From Phycomyces nitens (taxonomy: Eukaryota; Mucoromycota; Mucoromycetes; Mucorales; Phycomycetaceae): a stretch of DNA of 64,000 bases. Position numbers and translations under genes: made by a program. The notes under the pieces are model-generated. The model saw nothing but the letters and a program-made list of their open reading frames with translations, did not search any database and was not told where the DNA came from. The stretch lies in assembly GCA_022702545.1 (NCBI GenBank), contig JAHRBC010000006.1, positions 1,612,001-1,676,000 on the forward strand, written 5' to 3'. Below are positions 23,777-35,565 of the stretch, piece by piece. Each line of letters opens with the position of its first letter. The first letter of the stretch is position 1.

Positions 23777-25238
23777 GGAATAAAGAAAATGAAAATTAAA
23801 ATAAAATAAATAAAAAAGTAAATGGTATCTTTATTCATCGATTGGATATTTAGTAAAAAGAGAATTACAATCTTATCACCAATTGAATTTACTATTAAAT
23901 GTCCAATGTTTAGATTATATCTACCATGGCAACGATGGCCTTGATTCGACGTGTCTTTACAAAATTCAATTCAATTCAATTCAGTTTAATTCAATTCGAC
24001 TCGATTCAATTCAATTCAAGAACAATGGGAATTTAGGCATGGGATTATTACACCAGAATCATGACAGGACAATCAGATCATCTTATTGATACTAAATAGG
24101 AGAAATCAACAAATGTACATTTGTATCTAATTTTACAACCAAGAATATTAATTGCAAGTCGACCTGATTGCCTCTTGTGGACTATCTATTTCTGGGATTT
24201 TAATAATTCAAATAATAATAATAATAATTAAAAATAAACTATTGATTTAAAAATACTTTCAAGGGCAAGTTTTGTAGGCCAGCAAAAGTATTCTATATTT
24301 ATAATAATGACTAGCACTAGCACTTGTACGAGTACTTGTATTTGTCAAAAGCATCAGGATATAGTAGTTGGACTATATACTGATCATATTCTTTAATTAT
24401 CATTAAAGTTATGTGTACCATCTCTTGCCAGTTTCACATATCTATATCCCCAATTCATACAATAACAAACTTTGTCACAATCATCGTCATCTTAAAGGCG
24501 TTGATTAGCATCACCGATATTCAAATCTAAAGTTTTGTAGATTAAGACCCAAGGCCTATATCATGTCATTTTGGCAAGTTTATTACTTTGGAAGATATTG
24601 TTTCCGGACAAAAGTATAATGCATTAGTATCTTACTGATACGCATTTATCAAGACCAAGTAGATGATATAACTAGATCCTAAAAAATGAATATTGGCTGG
24701 AAGACCAATGTATTAAGGTCATCTCTAGACGTTTCTTTGTTTTTTTTGTAAGAGTTTATCACTACCACTAGTCATTACATCTAGATATCTTTTACCCTTG
24801 CTATAAAATACTTGTGTATCAGTAGAGTTTAATAATAATAAACAATAAATCAACCTTTTTTTCTAAAAATTCTTAAATAACTTGTAGAGTCCTTATTTTT
24901 CTACGTAAACTGCCAATAACCGAGAATCAAGATATAATGCTTATATATTCAATTCAACTGATTCATGTTTTGTTATCTATAAAATATCTTTTAGGAATAA
25001 GAAATATTTCATGGATTATTAATGACATATTAATATATTATCAATTGACAAAAGGTTAATATTATCAGGAAAACATGTAAAATCAAATAAAAAATAGAAG
25101 CCTACTGCTATAAATTGTGGAAAAAGACGATTAAATGCATAAAAAAAGTAGATAAACTTGACATTTTTAATTTTGGCAAATTTTGCCAAAAAAATACTGC
25201 TTGTATGATGACTGACCAACTTACAAGCTGATGATGAA
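23777..25238. other. A+T-rich intergenic region with (AATTC)n tract
   Basis: No gene recognised. Imperfect TTCAATTCAA pentanucleotide repeats occupy about 23959-24018. The rest is low-complexity A+T-rich sequence. Confidence 0.7.
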
Positions 25239-25311
25239 TGCCTTCTGCCAGAATTGAACTGGCGACCTTCTGCTTACTAGGCAGACGCTCTGCCAACTGA
25301 GCCAAGAAGGC
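25239..25311 (-). tRNA. tRNA-Thr(AGU)
   Basis: A full 73-nt cloverleaf folds on the minus strand without an intron. The acceptor stem GCCTTCT pairs with AGAAGGC, with discriminator A. The D arm is GCTC-AGTTGGCA-GAGC. The anticodon stem TCTGC/GCAGA closes a seven-base loop CTAGTAA, giving anticodon AGT (read as IGU, threonine). The T arm is GCCAG-TTCAATT-CTGGC. The internal promoter boxes A (TGGCTCAGTTGG) and B (GTTCAATTC) are as expected for pol III. On the minus strand a run of T lies downstream. Confidence 0.96.
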
Positions 25312-25958
25312 TTCTTGTTGGATTTTTGGGTTTTTAAAAAAATTTAATCCGTTTGTAAAAACATGTATTTTATTTATTATTTTATATAGTATTTTCCATA
25401 TTAAACCAAGATTTGTACTTGTTTTCTTATAAAATTTGTACATAATTTTGTACTTTAGCCCCTTGAAGAATAAGTACAATAATATATTTTGAGATTTGTA
25501 TAAATATTTTTTTATTTTGTTTTTGAATATTTTTATAAGTTTGTACTTATTCAAAATACTTTTTTTATGATAATTTTTTTAATTTTTTTTTTAATATTAT
25601 TATTATTAAGTAATTAATTATAATTTTAAATAATAAAATAATAATATATATATACATACTATTTAGTAAAATAAATACTTTAAAGACTTGTTAAAACTAA
25701 ATTATCTATCAAAAGATAAATAATATATTAATCTATAAAATAGCAAAAAAAAAAAACTTAAAAATAAGATTGCTTATATAAATCAACTAGTATCTTATCT
25801 TTAATGATTAGTAAATCATATCATAAAAATTAAAAATAAGTAGAGTAAAATATAATTAAAATATTTTCCAAGTAGTTTTTTTTTTCAAGATATAAAATAT
25901 TTATATATTTGGAAATAAAATTTATAAAAAAAAGTAGATTTAATAATATATTTTAATT
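25312..25958. other. Extremely A+T-rich spacer between tRNA and transposon
   Basis: Long T and A homopolymers, (ATT)n and no open coding. The sequence resumes with similar composition beyond the transposon, consistent with insertion into an A+T-rich island. Confidence 0.7.
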
Positions 25959-25989
25959 AGAGAAGGGAATATCTTATGAAAATTTATAA
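25959..25989 (+). repeat. Left terminal inverted repeat of Harbinger element
   Basis: Begins AGAGAAGGGAATATC; the reverse complement is found without mismatch at 28736-28766. Confidence 0.93.
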
Positions 25990-26153
25990 TTTCTATATTT
26001 GTACAACAAATTTAAACTCACAAGAACATTTAATATCTCCGATAAGTCATAGAATTATGAAATTTTCGTAAAATTAATGTGTAGGTGGCTAATAGGCATT
26101 CAGTAAAGAATGAATGTAGAGATCTCTTTCTTTTCATTTAACAACTTCCAAAG

Positions 26154-27588
26154 ATGAGATTACACAATCGTGCATTAATTGCTTATGTTCTCACTCTTGG
26201 CCAGACAACTCTCCATCAAAGAAAAAAGAGAGTCGTATACAAGCGTCTTGACATCAAGTCTCTTACTGATGCTAAATGCAAACTTGAGTTTCGCTTTACT
26301 TTTGCAGAAGTAATATTACTAGCCTTTCATTTTATTCTAACAAGTACTAACAGCAGTTTTTCTCTTTCCAAACTAGATTGAGAGAATGTGCATCGCAATG
26401 AACTTGACAAAGACGATGAGTTTCAAGTGTGAGAATGGGTACGATTTGCACGTACCAAGAGAGTATGCTTTTGCTTTGGTACTCTACCGGTACACTTTCC
26501 CACGGCGGTATCTCTCAATGGAAGATATGTGGGGAATGAATGCAAGAAGCTTGGGTTCTATTGTGAGCCAGTTCTCACGCATTCTACTGAACAAGTTCAA
26601 GCATGGGCTAGAGTTTGACACTCATCAATTCTCGCCTGAGAACTGTGAAAGGTTTGCCCAGGCAATCTACCAAAAAAGTAAAACCATTATTTACTACTTC
26701 TACTTTATAATAATTACATAATTTATTTGCTAATCTTATATAAACTCTTATAGCAAATGCCTTTCCCAATATCATTGGCTTTGTGGATGGCACAATGCAG
26801 AAGGTTTCCCGGCCAACAAGAAACGATGAGCAAAGATGTATCTACAATGGGTGGAAGGTAATGTGCTTATATACATATAACCATATTCTATTGAGCAATT
26901 TATATGCTTACTTAACATTATCTTTCTTAAATAGCATTCCCATTGTATTAAATATCAGGCAATTTCTACACCTGATGGCATCACAAGTAGTCTCATTGGG
27001 CCATTTATTGGATCTACCCATGATACTAAGATTTTTGACAAGTCCAAGACATTGGACAGGTTGATCTTGCACCTTGATCTCCTTAATTCCAAAAGTAATC
27101 CTGGTTTTCCTTTTGCTATTTATGGGGATCAAGCCTACAAGAAATCTACGCATTTATACAGGCCATATACAGCTTATGAGATTGACAATGATCGTAAGTT
27201 ATATTTCAATTATAATATAGATTTTCTTTGCTAACACTTTTTTGTATACTTAGCTGTAAAAGTGGATATCAACAGAAAGATGGCACGTGCAAGAGTACAG
27301 GTAGAGATGGAGTTTGGTAAGGTAAGCCAATACTTCAAATACTGTAAGTACAGATATGCGATGAAGGTTAGAGGACATGCCAAACCTGGGATGGTATACA
27401 TCCTTTGTACTCTATTCAAGAACTTCCATACGTGTATAAATGGTTCTGCAACGACGCAAATGTTTGGCCTCCAGCCTCCAGACATTGAGGAGTACATCAC
27501 TGGGTTGATGCGGGAGCGAGACGCTGCAGACACCTTTGATAGCATCGAGACTATCCTAGACAACTTGTCTAACATCGTTGAGGCTTAA
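26154..27588 (+). CDS. PIF/Harbinger transposase (DDE_Tnp_4)
   Basis: Five exons: 26154-26309, 26377-26677, 26754-26857, 26935-27193, 27254-27588; 384 aa, uninterrupted. The N-terminal helix-turn-helix-like part ends with REYAFALVLYRYTFPRRYLS and MWGMNARSLGSIVSQFSRIL. The catalytic triad is visible: first Asp in IIGFVDGTMQKVSRPTR, second Asp in FAIYGDQAYKKS, and the Glu in VQVEMEFGKVSQYFK. The spacing and the PTRND/QRCIYNGWK-HSHCIKYQ block match the IS5-like Harbinger nuclease. It cuts and pastes the element together with the Myb-like partner, which in other Harbinger systems brings the transposase into the nucleus and to the ends. No premature stop or frameshift found. Confidence 0.94.
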
Positions 27589-27662
27589 ACGCATATGACT
27601 AATAAAAATATTATTTATCAGAAAATTTATCCTTCTCTTATATGTAAACAAATATTTTTATT

Positions 27663-28520
27663 TTATTTCTTTAGTATTTCTAATATTTGTTTATGTGTTG
27701 AAGATAGTTCTTCAAGACTTATAGCAATTCTTTCTGAATTATCAGCTATTCTTCGACAGTCTGCAGCTATTGAATCTTTGGCCTCATCGTCTTTTTCCAA
27801 AGATTCTGATTCCAACTTCATTATCTGCAAGATCTTATCCGGCAAGGTCTCATTCCTGGTTTCTCCTGCTTTTTTTTCAGGGGCCTTGGCCTCCTCGACT
27901 GGACAACTGGCATTTTTGTCACTTTGTGATCCATGTTCTGCAATGGACATCAGGTTATCTCCAATATTCTCATTTTCCCTCTTGACCTTCTTTTCCAACA
28001 GCTTTGCTAGCAGCTTGTTTTCCTTATGATCTTCCTCCTTCAGAAAGAAACATCAAATTATTTTTAGTAAAGTATTTTTGTATCATCATGATCCAAAAAC
28101 TAACATCTTTCATTGCCGTGAAGACAGCCAAGCCAAGCTTTGTTGGAATGCTTGCACTGATTCCAGACAAGCTCTCATGACAATGCTTGTCAAACACAGG
28201 TTTGAACTCGTCAAAGAGGGCATTCTTCTTCTGCTTGATCCCGTTCATTGTGAGAGGTGCCAATATATTTGCACTTGTCTTGTTGACGGCATCCAAGACC
28301 TTGTTCCATGCCATGGTTGTCTGCCCATGAGGCACAGAGAAAGGATGGAAATTATGGTATGCCTCCATAAGAGCCAACTTTCTTTCCTCATCCCATGATC
28401 CACGAGATTTATCTTTAGACAATATAGTATTTTGTAAGTACTTGTATTTTATATTATAAATATCATATTACTTTGTTTCTTAAATGGGGCTGATGATGAT
28501 GGAGATGTAGTACGCTTCAT
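27663..28520 (-). CDS. Harbinger accessory protein with Myb/SANT-like domain
   Basis: Three exons: 28520-28472, 28412-28105, 28037-27663; 243 aa. A Myb/SANT (trihelix) domain near residues 20-100 has RGSWDEERKLALMEAYHNF, TMAWNKVLDAVNKTS and GIKQKKNALFDEF. The C-terminal half is charged with a helical end (SERIAISLEELSSTHKQILE) that could form a coiled coil. In PIF/Harbinger elements the second ORF binds subterminal DNA and partners the transposase. The gene is convergent with the transposase, the stops 74 bp apart. The start ATG (MKRTTSPSSS) lies 246 bp inside the right terminal repeat end. Confidence 0.88.
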
Positions 28521-28735
28521 TTTTTGAGGATAAAAAAGTAGAAGAAGAAGATAGTTTAACTAGATTATATTTAAAATATGTTTTATTTTCTTACGAAAAT
28601 TTGGTCTGAAAATATCGTAAAATCATGTAAATTTACAAGGATTCTTTCATAACTAGGATCCAAATTTTCATAGGACTTTAAAAATGAAGTGATGTCTCAC
28701 ATTTAAGAACCGATTTAATCACAGACCCTTAAAAT

Positions 28736-28766
28736 TTATAAATTTTCATAAGATATTCCCTTCTCT
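28736..28766 (-). repeat. Right terminal inverted repeat of Harbinger element
   Basis: Perfect complement of 25959-25989, followed by the ATT duplication. Confidence 0.93.
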
Positions 28767-28769
28767 ATT

Positions 28770-31349
28770 ATAACAATATATTTTTAGATTTTATATAATT
28801 TGTAGCTATTCAAGTATTCTATATATATAAAGTAATATACCAGAGACCAAAAATAAGCTGAATAATAAGCACCAGTTTAAGCCTACTATATAGTATAATG
28901 CCATGTACTCTAAAAATAAGTTGAGAGATAATATTTTTATCTGTCTTTTTGTAAAAGCTTAATTGAATAACATTAGTTTACTCTTATAATATTAATAAAA
29001 CTCTAGTAGTAGTTTATAATATTAGAGGTTGGGCAGTAAAAAGAAAAGAAACCCAATATTTTCAAGACCTTTTTCTTTTGCTTTGAATAGAGAATTAGCT
29101 GCAAAACAGAGGGGTTTCTTTTTCAAGAGATCTTTAAAAAAAGATATCTCTCTCTATAAATTAGAGTAAGCTGATCCCTAATTTCAATATATATATAAAA
29201 GAATTAGATTATCATCCAAGCCAAAATTAACTATTAATAGTAGACTATATTAATGCAGTAGTAAATATATAGATAGGTGTGGACCTCTCTACTTGGTTGC
29301 TGAAATATACCTAATTTGAAATTATGTGATCAAACATTACCAAGGATATACCAGCTATTGCATTGGACAGATAATGTCTTTTTTAATTTACTATCCCTAG
29401 AAAATGTTCAAGTTTGAATCACAAACCTTTTGGTATAGTAGTAGGTCAATACTTGACTGGTGTTGCTGGTAAAAGTCCAGTAATTAAAGCAAATACTAGT
29501 TTTTATTTTTATTTTTTTAGGCCATATATAAAGTGTAATATGAGTCGAATTATTTCAAGAGAAAGCCAAGGGGTAGACAACAGGCCAAAATATGGTGAGC
29601 ATAATCACTAAACAAGTCTTTTATCTATATAAAAAAACATTTAATGAATTATATGATACTATCTAGATTATCAAGCCAACCTTTAGCCATATCTCAGTAC
29701 TTATGATTTAAAGTGAGCCATCATAGCTATTGGCCTCGTAAAATAAGGGGAATTATCTGGAAATTTGTTGCTTGGTTACTTTTTAGATTAAATTTCAAAT
29801 CCCCTGCCGCAAAAAGAAGGCGATACTCTTGATAAATCAGAGGAATATTCGAGAGGGGGATATGTAGGAGTAGGGTTTAGCCAAAATAAATAACAAGTCT
29901 TTGATTATCACGTTCAACCAGCTGGCCCAAGAGAATAATGGCAAATCAAACGAGTTGGCCCGGCTGTCTATCTGCATGTGACTTACAGTGGCTTCTTGAG
30001 GTGTTTCAGTCATGGTTATAGGGTATCTTTTTTTTTTTTTGGAAAAATAATAATAAAAAGCTGTTTTAACCGTCAAATGGCACAATATTGTGTTTTCATC
30101 GGTAGTTTCAGAAAGAAACATGTTCAACTGAACATTCTGTGACTAATAAAAACAGTTAATGCATCATGCCTAAATGTTTACACACCGTTTCTCATAAAGA
30201 AGTTTGATACATGATCATTCGTTGGTCTGCGGATTCATTGGTCATACTTTGGGGGGAGGATCCATAGAATACACAAAACGTATTAAAGACGCTCATTATA
30301 CAAAGTGTAAGGGACCTGGGAAATGTTGTGAATCGGCGATTCTGTTAATTATTTGGCAGAATAAGCATGCCTAGAAGAGTGCTCCTCATATTTTGATTAG
30401 AATAACATGCGATTATCTTTGTGATTTTTATACCAGAGTCATCCAAAATTATATATATATCTAGAGATGAAACTCTTTCTTGTCGGCAATCTAACAATAA
30501 AAGTAATGGCGTATATCTTGTCATTTGTTTCTGTTTAGAAGTACGGGCTGTTCTTATATGATGTGATCATTAAAATTTGTGAGAACTTCATATTAAAAGG
30601 AAGCTAGGAATCTCAAACAGCAAATTATAACAATCTTGAATCGAAAACCAATCTGTGCCTATCAACCGCCAACAAATAACCCATTCTGCCTATTCTGGCA
30701 TGACAGGCTAAAAGAGTAGAGATCCTTTTGTGTTTTAGTATATTTATATTCTGAACAAAAACAAAGAAAGAGATCAATTAGTACATGAACATTACAAAAA
30801 AAGGTCATTGAAAATATCGTAAAAGAGATTGAGTTGTTTAAAAGGTGAAATATATATATATATTCGTCGTAATAGGCAGGTTTATAAATATGTTGGAAGC
30901 ATGACATTAGAGTTTACCTCTACTTTTGAATTCAGGAAAACAAACAGCAAATCTAAAGAGCAAGTCTCTCAATTCAAATCAGTTTTATCCTACTTGATTG
31001 ATTATATAAAGGCTAGAAGAAGAAGGAAAAATAAGGAAACCTTGGATTTTGGGTAAAAACAGCACGAGTACACGGCAAGACTTGATGTCATACTATTTAC
31101 AATAGTTTGTATTTTTGTTGAATCTCAAAGGGTCAAGATGAATATTCGGCTCTGATGACAGAAAAGTAGAATATATATATTTTTGTGTACCCACCCTTTT
31201 GTGATATTCATTATTCAATTGTCATCTTTATTGTACTTTTGGCAGAGGTAAAAGGTCAAGAGGTTCATGGGATTGATTTATAGCAATTTTGTGCATTGCA
31301 AAACGGATTAAAGACAATTTTTACATTTACATCTACCAAAGCCTTTTGG
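28770..31349. other. Long A+T-rich non-coding stretch
   Basis: Nothing with supportable coding. Short frames at 29414 (+), 29837 (-) and 30662 (-) contain many rare residues and no conserved motif. (TA)n tracts occur near 30445 and 30850. Confidence 0.6.
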
Positions 31350-31382
31350 GTCTAGTTGAGTCTAGTTGAGTCTAGTCAAGTC
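31350..31382. repeat. Short direct repeat TCTAGTTGAG, three copies
   Basis: Three tandem 10-bp copies, the last diverged (TCTAGTCAAG). It lies downstream of the small gene at 31518-31829. Confidence 0.7.
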
Positions 31383-31517
31383 TTGCCATATGGTTTTTAT
31401 ATACTCATTGACCGAACTATACACTACACTTTGGGTTAAGCTTGTTTATTCCAAAATAATAATAATATTCACAGGCTGGAATTATAGGGTGGATTATACA
31501 ATAGGTTTTCATTCTAA

Positions 31518-31829
31518 TTACTGTTTTTTTGAACTAGTTGGTGAGGCATCTTCATTGGCACCACTCCGTTCCAAAGGCGAACCGGGTTTCTTTGTTTCCT
31601 TGTCCATCTTTTTGATTTCTTCTTTTGGGTCAGAAGTCTTGTCAAACGCAGTATCGGTATTCTTGATCTCTTCTGTGGTACCCGAAGTCGAAGGCTGTTC
31701 TCCAGAGTCCTTTACAAAATGACGTTTTATGCATTGGACGGTATTGGAAGAAAATACACCTGGCGAGGAAATGGCCATACGGGCGACTTGGTTAGAGGCA
31801 ATTCTTTTGGGAATAACTGTGGGATTCAT
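31518..31829 (-). CDS. Small hypothetical protein, possible mitochondrial presequence
   Basis: A single-exon frame of 103 aa starting MNPTVIPKRIASNQVARM. The first ~45 residues are basic, hydroxylated and nearly free of acidic residues, as in mitochondrial targeting signals. The remainder is acidic/lysine-rich and disordered (GTTEEIKNTDTAFDK, KKMDKETKKPGSPLERSG). No family recognised. It is divergent from the neurochondrin-like gene, the starts 222 bp apart, and base composition is clearly higher in G+C than the flanks. These support a real gene, but without homology it stays tentative. Confidence 0.5.
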   Translation of the reverse strand: MNPTVIPKRIASNQVARMAISSPGVFSSNTVQCIKRHFVKDSGEQPSTSGTTEEIKNTDTAFDKTSDPKEEIKKMDKETKKPGSPLERSGANEDASPTSSKKQ

Positions 31830-32051
31830 TGTTGAGGAGTAGCTTGCTTATTCTAAAAGAAAACCAGCCTTTTTATAAGAAAATAACCATCGTCCAAGGC
31901 TCTGATATCATTGTGTGGTGGATGTTACGTCACATTAATAACCCGCCTCGCCCTCTTTTATTTTATATTTTATTAATTTAATTTAATTCGCAAGTAATAA
32001 TAATTGTTGTGATTTCGTGTCTCTTGAGATTCAGTTTTAGATTCCCTTGAT

Positions 32052-33673
32052 ATGGCAGCCAACGTTAGTCATTCGGCTGAAGATAGGATGGCCGAGATAG
32101 ATCGGTGTTTGGGAATGATCGGCCCTTCTTCATCAGATGAATCCAAGTTTGTAGGCATGCTTGTCTTGCCACGTCTACTTCAGCAAGACAATGTTGAGCA
32201 GATCCAGCATGTGTTTGAGGGCATGAACTTCAAATTTATTGAACGCCTCTTGAGAACACGTAAGCAATTCTCTTAAACATCTACACATTGTTTATTCAAG
32301 AATAGCCAAGAATGAGAATGCGGAGATTCCTGAATCAGTCCTGCGTGAAATCGCAGTAAACATCTTGGCTTGCTTTGCTCGTTATGAGACAATGGCAACC
32401 AGCCAAAAAATGGTCGATAAGATTCCTGGCCTGTCAATCATACTGACCCCAAAGTAAAATAGTCTGGCAAGCCAAGTGCGTGTGTATTTATATATATATA
32501 TTAATATGAGCCTCCTAGTGATCCATCTGATTTGACACGAGAGGTACTGCATATACTGTTGTGTGTGGCAGTAAACAAGGAAGGCTTGGTAAAAATGCTG
32601 GACCCTGATGTGCTCAAGAACATTCTCCAAGTGTTTGTGGAAACAAAGCAAGGTATTTTCAAGAGAAAAAGGCGTTGCTGTATTTAATCTTCTTTTTTGG
32701 CAGAGGAGGAGCGTAATCTGTGCCTAGCATTGATAAAGGCAATCTATGGCCGAACATGTCACAGATTGCACGAAGCAAAGATCCCAAGTCTTGTTTCTAG
32801 TTTGCGCTACTCTCTAAAGACCTTGTTTGGTATCCTGGCGTCTGTGTTCAGCCAAGATCAGGCCGAACTCAAGTTCCAATGTCTTGGTATCTTGGCTCAA
32901 ATCCTGCCCGATATCCCCGCCGAGATCATTGACCAATACAAGAACCAGGTCGACCCCAAAGCCACTTGGCTAGTAGACATCCGAAAAGGTCTGCGCCAGG
33001 TCGTAACAAATAAAGTTGGTATGTTGTTACATGGGTGTGGCGTAGTTGATCACAGAGAAGAGCAGGGTTTGGAAAACGTGATACTTACTTGTGTATTGCA
33101 GGTGATGAGCTGCGGGACCAGGCTACACTGGTTACAGCATGTCTTGTGCGCTACTTTGGCCCACAATGGCTATTCAGTCCCTTGCTGCGTACAAAACAGG
33201 CCCGTAGGTTAAAAGAAGCAAAAGACGATAAGAAGACAATGGAGGACTACGCAGAAGCCAATTTTCCTGCTCTATTGATCCATCTTGTGTCAGTTGAGGC
33301 ACGCGTGATGGTGGACCAGATAAACGACGCCCGACAGGCTGCACACAATGGGACCCCTCGACAGACAAAGGCAGACAGGCGCCATGAGGTTGTTTTGCCT
33401 TTGCTATTTGAGATCCTAGAGGGTGCAATTGAGTATCTGTCAGAGAGTTTTGATGAGAACGAAGAGAGTCAAATGGATCCAGAAATGTTACTCAAGATCC
33501 GTACCACACTCTCAGACACAATGGACGTGGTTATGGAGCTGCTACAATTCATACAAAACACAAGCTCGCCTGAGGAATCAGAAGACGATCCGGTTGCGCA
33601 GGCGTGTATGCGGATAGTCGCTCTCTGGCTGGCTGAAGAGGGCTACGAGATGCCAGAGGATGGGGACATTTAG
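32052..33673 (+). CDS. Neurochondrin-like protein
   Basis: Five exons: 32052-32259, 32306-32453, 32519-32652, 32704-33018, 33102-33673; 458 aa. All-helical, armadillo-like. It opens with the family pattern IDRCLGMIG, DESKFVGMLVLPRLLQQ and MNFKFIERLLRT. PESVLREIAVNILACFARYE, KIPGLSIIL, REVLHILLCVAVNKEG, FQCLGILAQILPDIP and the acidic end EEGYEMPEDGDI follow. Neurochondrin in animals is a cytosolic/neuronal protein linked to CaMKII and dendrite outgrowth; fungal members have no established role. Residue-level assignment comes from the N-terminal Neurochondrin domain pattern. A 45-90 nt intron interrupts each conserved block, typical of this genome. Confidence 0.85.
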
Positions 33674-34196
33674 ACATAGCAATTGGCAATTGGCAGTTGA
33701 CAATTGGCCATTAGACAGACGTATTATGATTGGATAAAAAGAAAGGCTGCTGAAAAAAAATGAGGATTTATTGTATGGACCCATTTGGCATAGATTCCAT
33801 CAAATCCATAAGCACACTGTGGCCATGGGTTTGTCAACTGTCAATAGTTTAAAGACGGCTACAATGGTAGGATAAAATACGTCAATTGTATAACTGTTGA
33901 ATAAGTCTAGATCTATATTGGAGTGGAAAATCATAAGATGTAGGAGCCAGCAAGATTGTGCCAGCTGCCAGAATTTGGTCCTGTGCAAGATGATAAAGGG
34001 AAAATTGAATAGATGGTGATTCAAAAAATATATATGTATTATGTATGTATGTTTTTTTTTAATAACAAAAAAAGAAGAAGTATTAGCTAGAGTTTATACA
34101 GGGATGATTTTTTACAGTAGAATAAATAGAGAAATATACATATTTAAAATAGATAGATAAATAGATAAATAGATAAATAAATGGATAGTTATGATC
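33674..34196. other. Intergenic, no gene seen
   Basis: Contains an imperfect AATTGGCA direct repeat just after the neurochondrin-like stop (33680-33712) and a (GATA/AATA)n tract near 34150-34180. Confidence 0.6.
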
Positions 34197-34439
34197 TTAA
34201 TGGTCGCTTTCAATATCCTCGTCCGTGCGTCCATTGTCTGGCTGGTCTTCTTCTTCTGGAATTGTCTCCATAGATGCTGCCCAGGTATTCTGTCTGTGTT
34301 TGATGTATTTAGGCTGAAAGAGGTTTGGCAATGGAATAGTCTTTGAATAGAGTGGAGAGACCATGTAAGACGTGAAGCCTGACTGCCTATGGGGATAGGT
34401 CTCTGTGTTGAAGACGTGGATATGGAAGTTTTGAGCCAT
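34197..34439 (-). CDS. Small hypothetical protein
   Basis: A single frame of 80 aa from ATG, MAQNFHIHVFNTETYPHRQ, ending in an acidic tail (ETIPEEEDQPDNGRTDEDIE). Not recognised. Codon composition is balanced compared with the A+T-rich flanks, and the ATG follows a plausible short leader, so it may be real. An alternative is that it is the first exon of a longer gene whose downstream exons I cannot see. Confidence 0.4.
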   Translation of the reverse strand: MAQNFHIHVFNTETYPHRQSGFTSYMVSPLYSKTIPLPNLFQPKYIKHRQNTWAASMETIPEEEDQPDNGRTDEDIESDH

Positions 34440-34993
34440 TGTTCTGATGGTTGTTGTTGTTTTTTTAAAGAAGAAGATGATTATTAAGACGGTTGTTCAG
34501 CGACCCTTTATATATTCATTTGAATTAAGGTTTAAATATATTGATTATTATAAAAAATATCTCGCAGTAAACTCAAGTGTCCAAACAGATTCTGCACTTA
34601 CCCACCCACACACCCACCCACCTATATCTATATCTGTATATATTATTTTCTAGTTCCGCAGCCAAAAGAGTATTTATAGCTCAAGCGACTTACCTGCCTT
34701 TTATGGGAGGTTACACAAAGCCTCTGCTAAAAAAAGATTTGCCATTTTGGAGTTAGATAAACAATTTGTAAAGTGCAAGAATATTATTGGTCCAAGAATA
34801 TATATTTTCTTGATTTATGACTATATTGTTTCTACTTGAGATTGAGATGATGTTGATGGTTTTCTTAGACAAAAATAAATCGGATTTGATAATAGAGATT
34901 TATGTTTAGATGCATTTACCTGTAATTATCTTGATTCTTTTTTTAAAAAGAAAAGAAAAGAATGAAACTGTGTTTGTTATGGCAATACCTGTT

Positions 34994-35565
34994 TTAGTTG
35001 AGGATCAGTATTGAGTTCAACTGTTTTCTTGATCCTCTTTCCGGATCAATAAAAACTGGTGCATACAGCTCATCAATTTCAGACACGGAAAAGTCATCAA
35101 GCTTCAACTTGAGACTTTGGCTAAAAGAGCCGTAACCAATTTGACATCGTTTGTAAAAAGAGAAAATCAAGAAAGAAACCATCGGTGCAGAGGAGATTTC
35201 CAAATAGTATATTGTCGTGTCCATTTGGAATTAAACGAGTGCTAAATACATTACAAAAAAATCTATAGCTATTATGAAGAGATACTTGAAAGGTATAGCG
35301 GATTGATCCGCTGCTTGTGTTACTGGCAGACCTTGTTGGATTATTCGAATAAACCTTTCAATTTGATCTTGTTCATATTTCTTATACTTGCCAGTAGAAG
35401 CAACAGGGACTTGGTAAACATCTTTAATCATACTGTCCATTACCTCTATTGTTATTGATTGAGGTTTAAGAATTGTGTCAAAATCAATAAGCATTAAAGG
35501 TTGCCATTTTCGATGACCGTGTTATCAAATTCCTCTTAATCCGCACTGTCATCAAAGACTAGAAG
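34994..35565 (-). pseudogene. Fragment of a transposase N-terminus (helix-turn-helix)
   Basis: Coding remnants include DDSAD-stop-EEFDNTVIENG, then VYQVPVASTGKYKKYEQDQ and IERFIRIIQQGLPVTQAADQ, which looks like the DNA-binding N-terminus of Tc1-type transposases common in Mucorales. No DDE domain follows. A second frame (34994-35224) may be a displaced exon. Judged a dead fragment. Confidence 0.4.

Larger units (their letters stand above)
25956..28769. mobile_element. PIF/Harbinger DNA transposon, apparently complete
   Basis: 31-bp perfect terminal inverted repeats (25959-25989, starting AGAGAAGGGAAT, and 28736-28766) bound a 2808-bp element flanked by a 3-bp direct duplication ATT (25956-25958 and 28767-28769). 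Inside are the two convergent genes expected for this superfamily: a DDE transposase (+) and a Myb/SANT-like protein (-). Both reading frames are intact, and both repeats are identical, so the insertion is likely young and may be autonomous. Confidence 0.93.

Noticed and set aside
25108..25554. 148-codon minus frame of lysine-rich protein
   Set aside because: It runs through the tRNA-Thr gene and A+T-rich low-complexity DNA.
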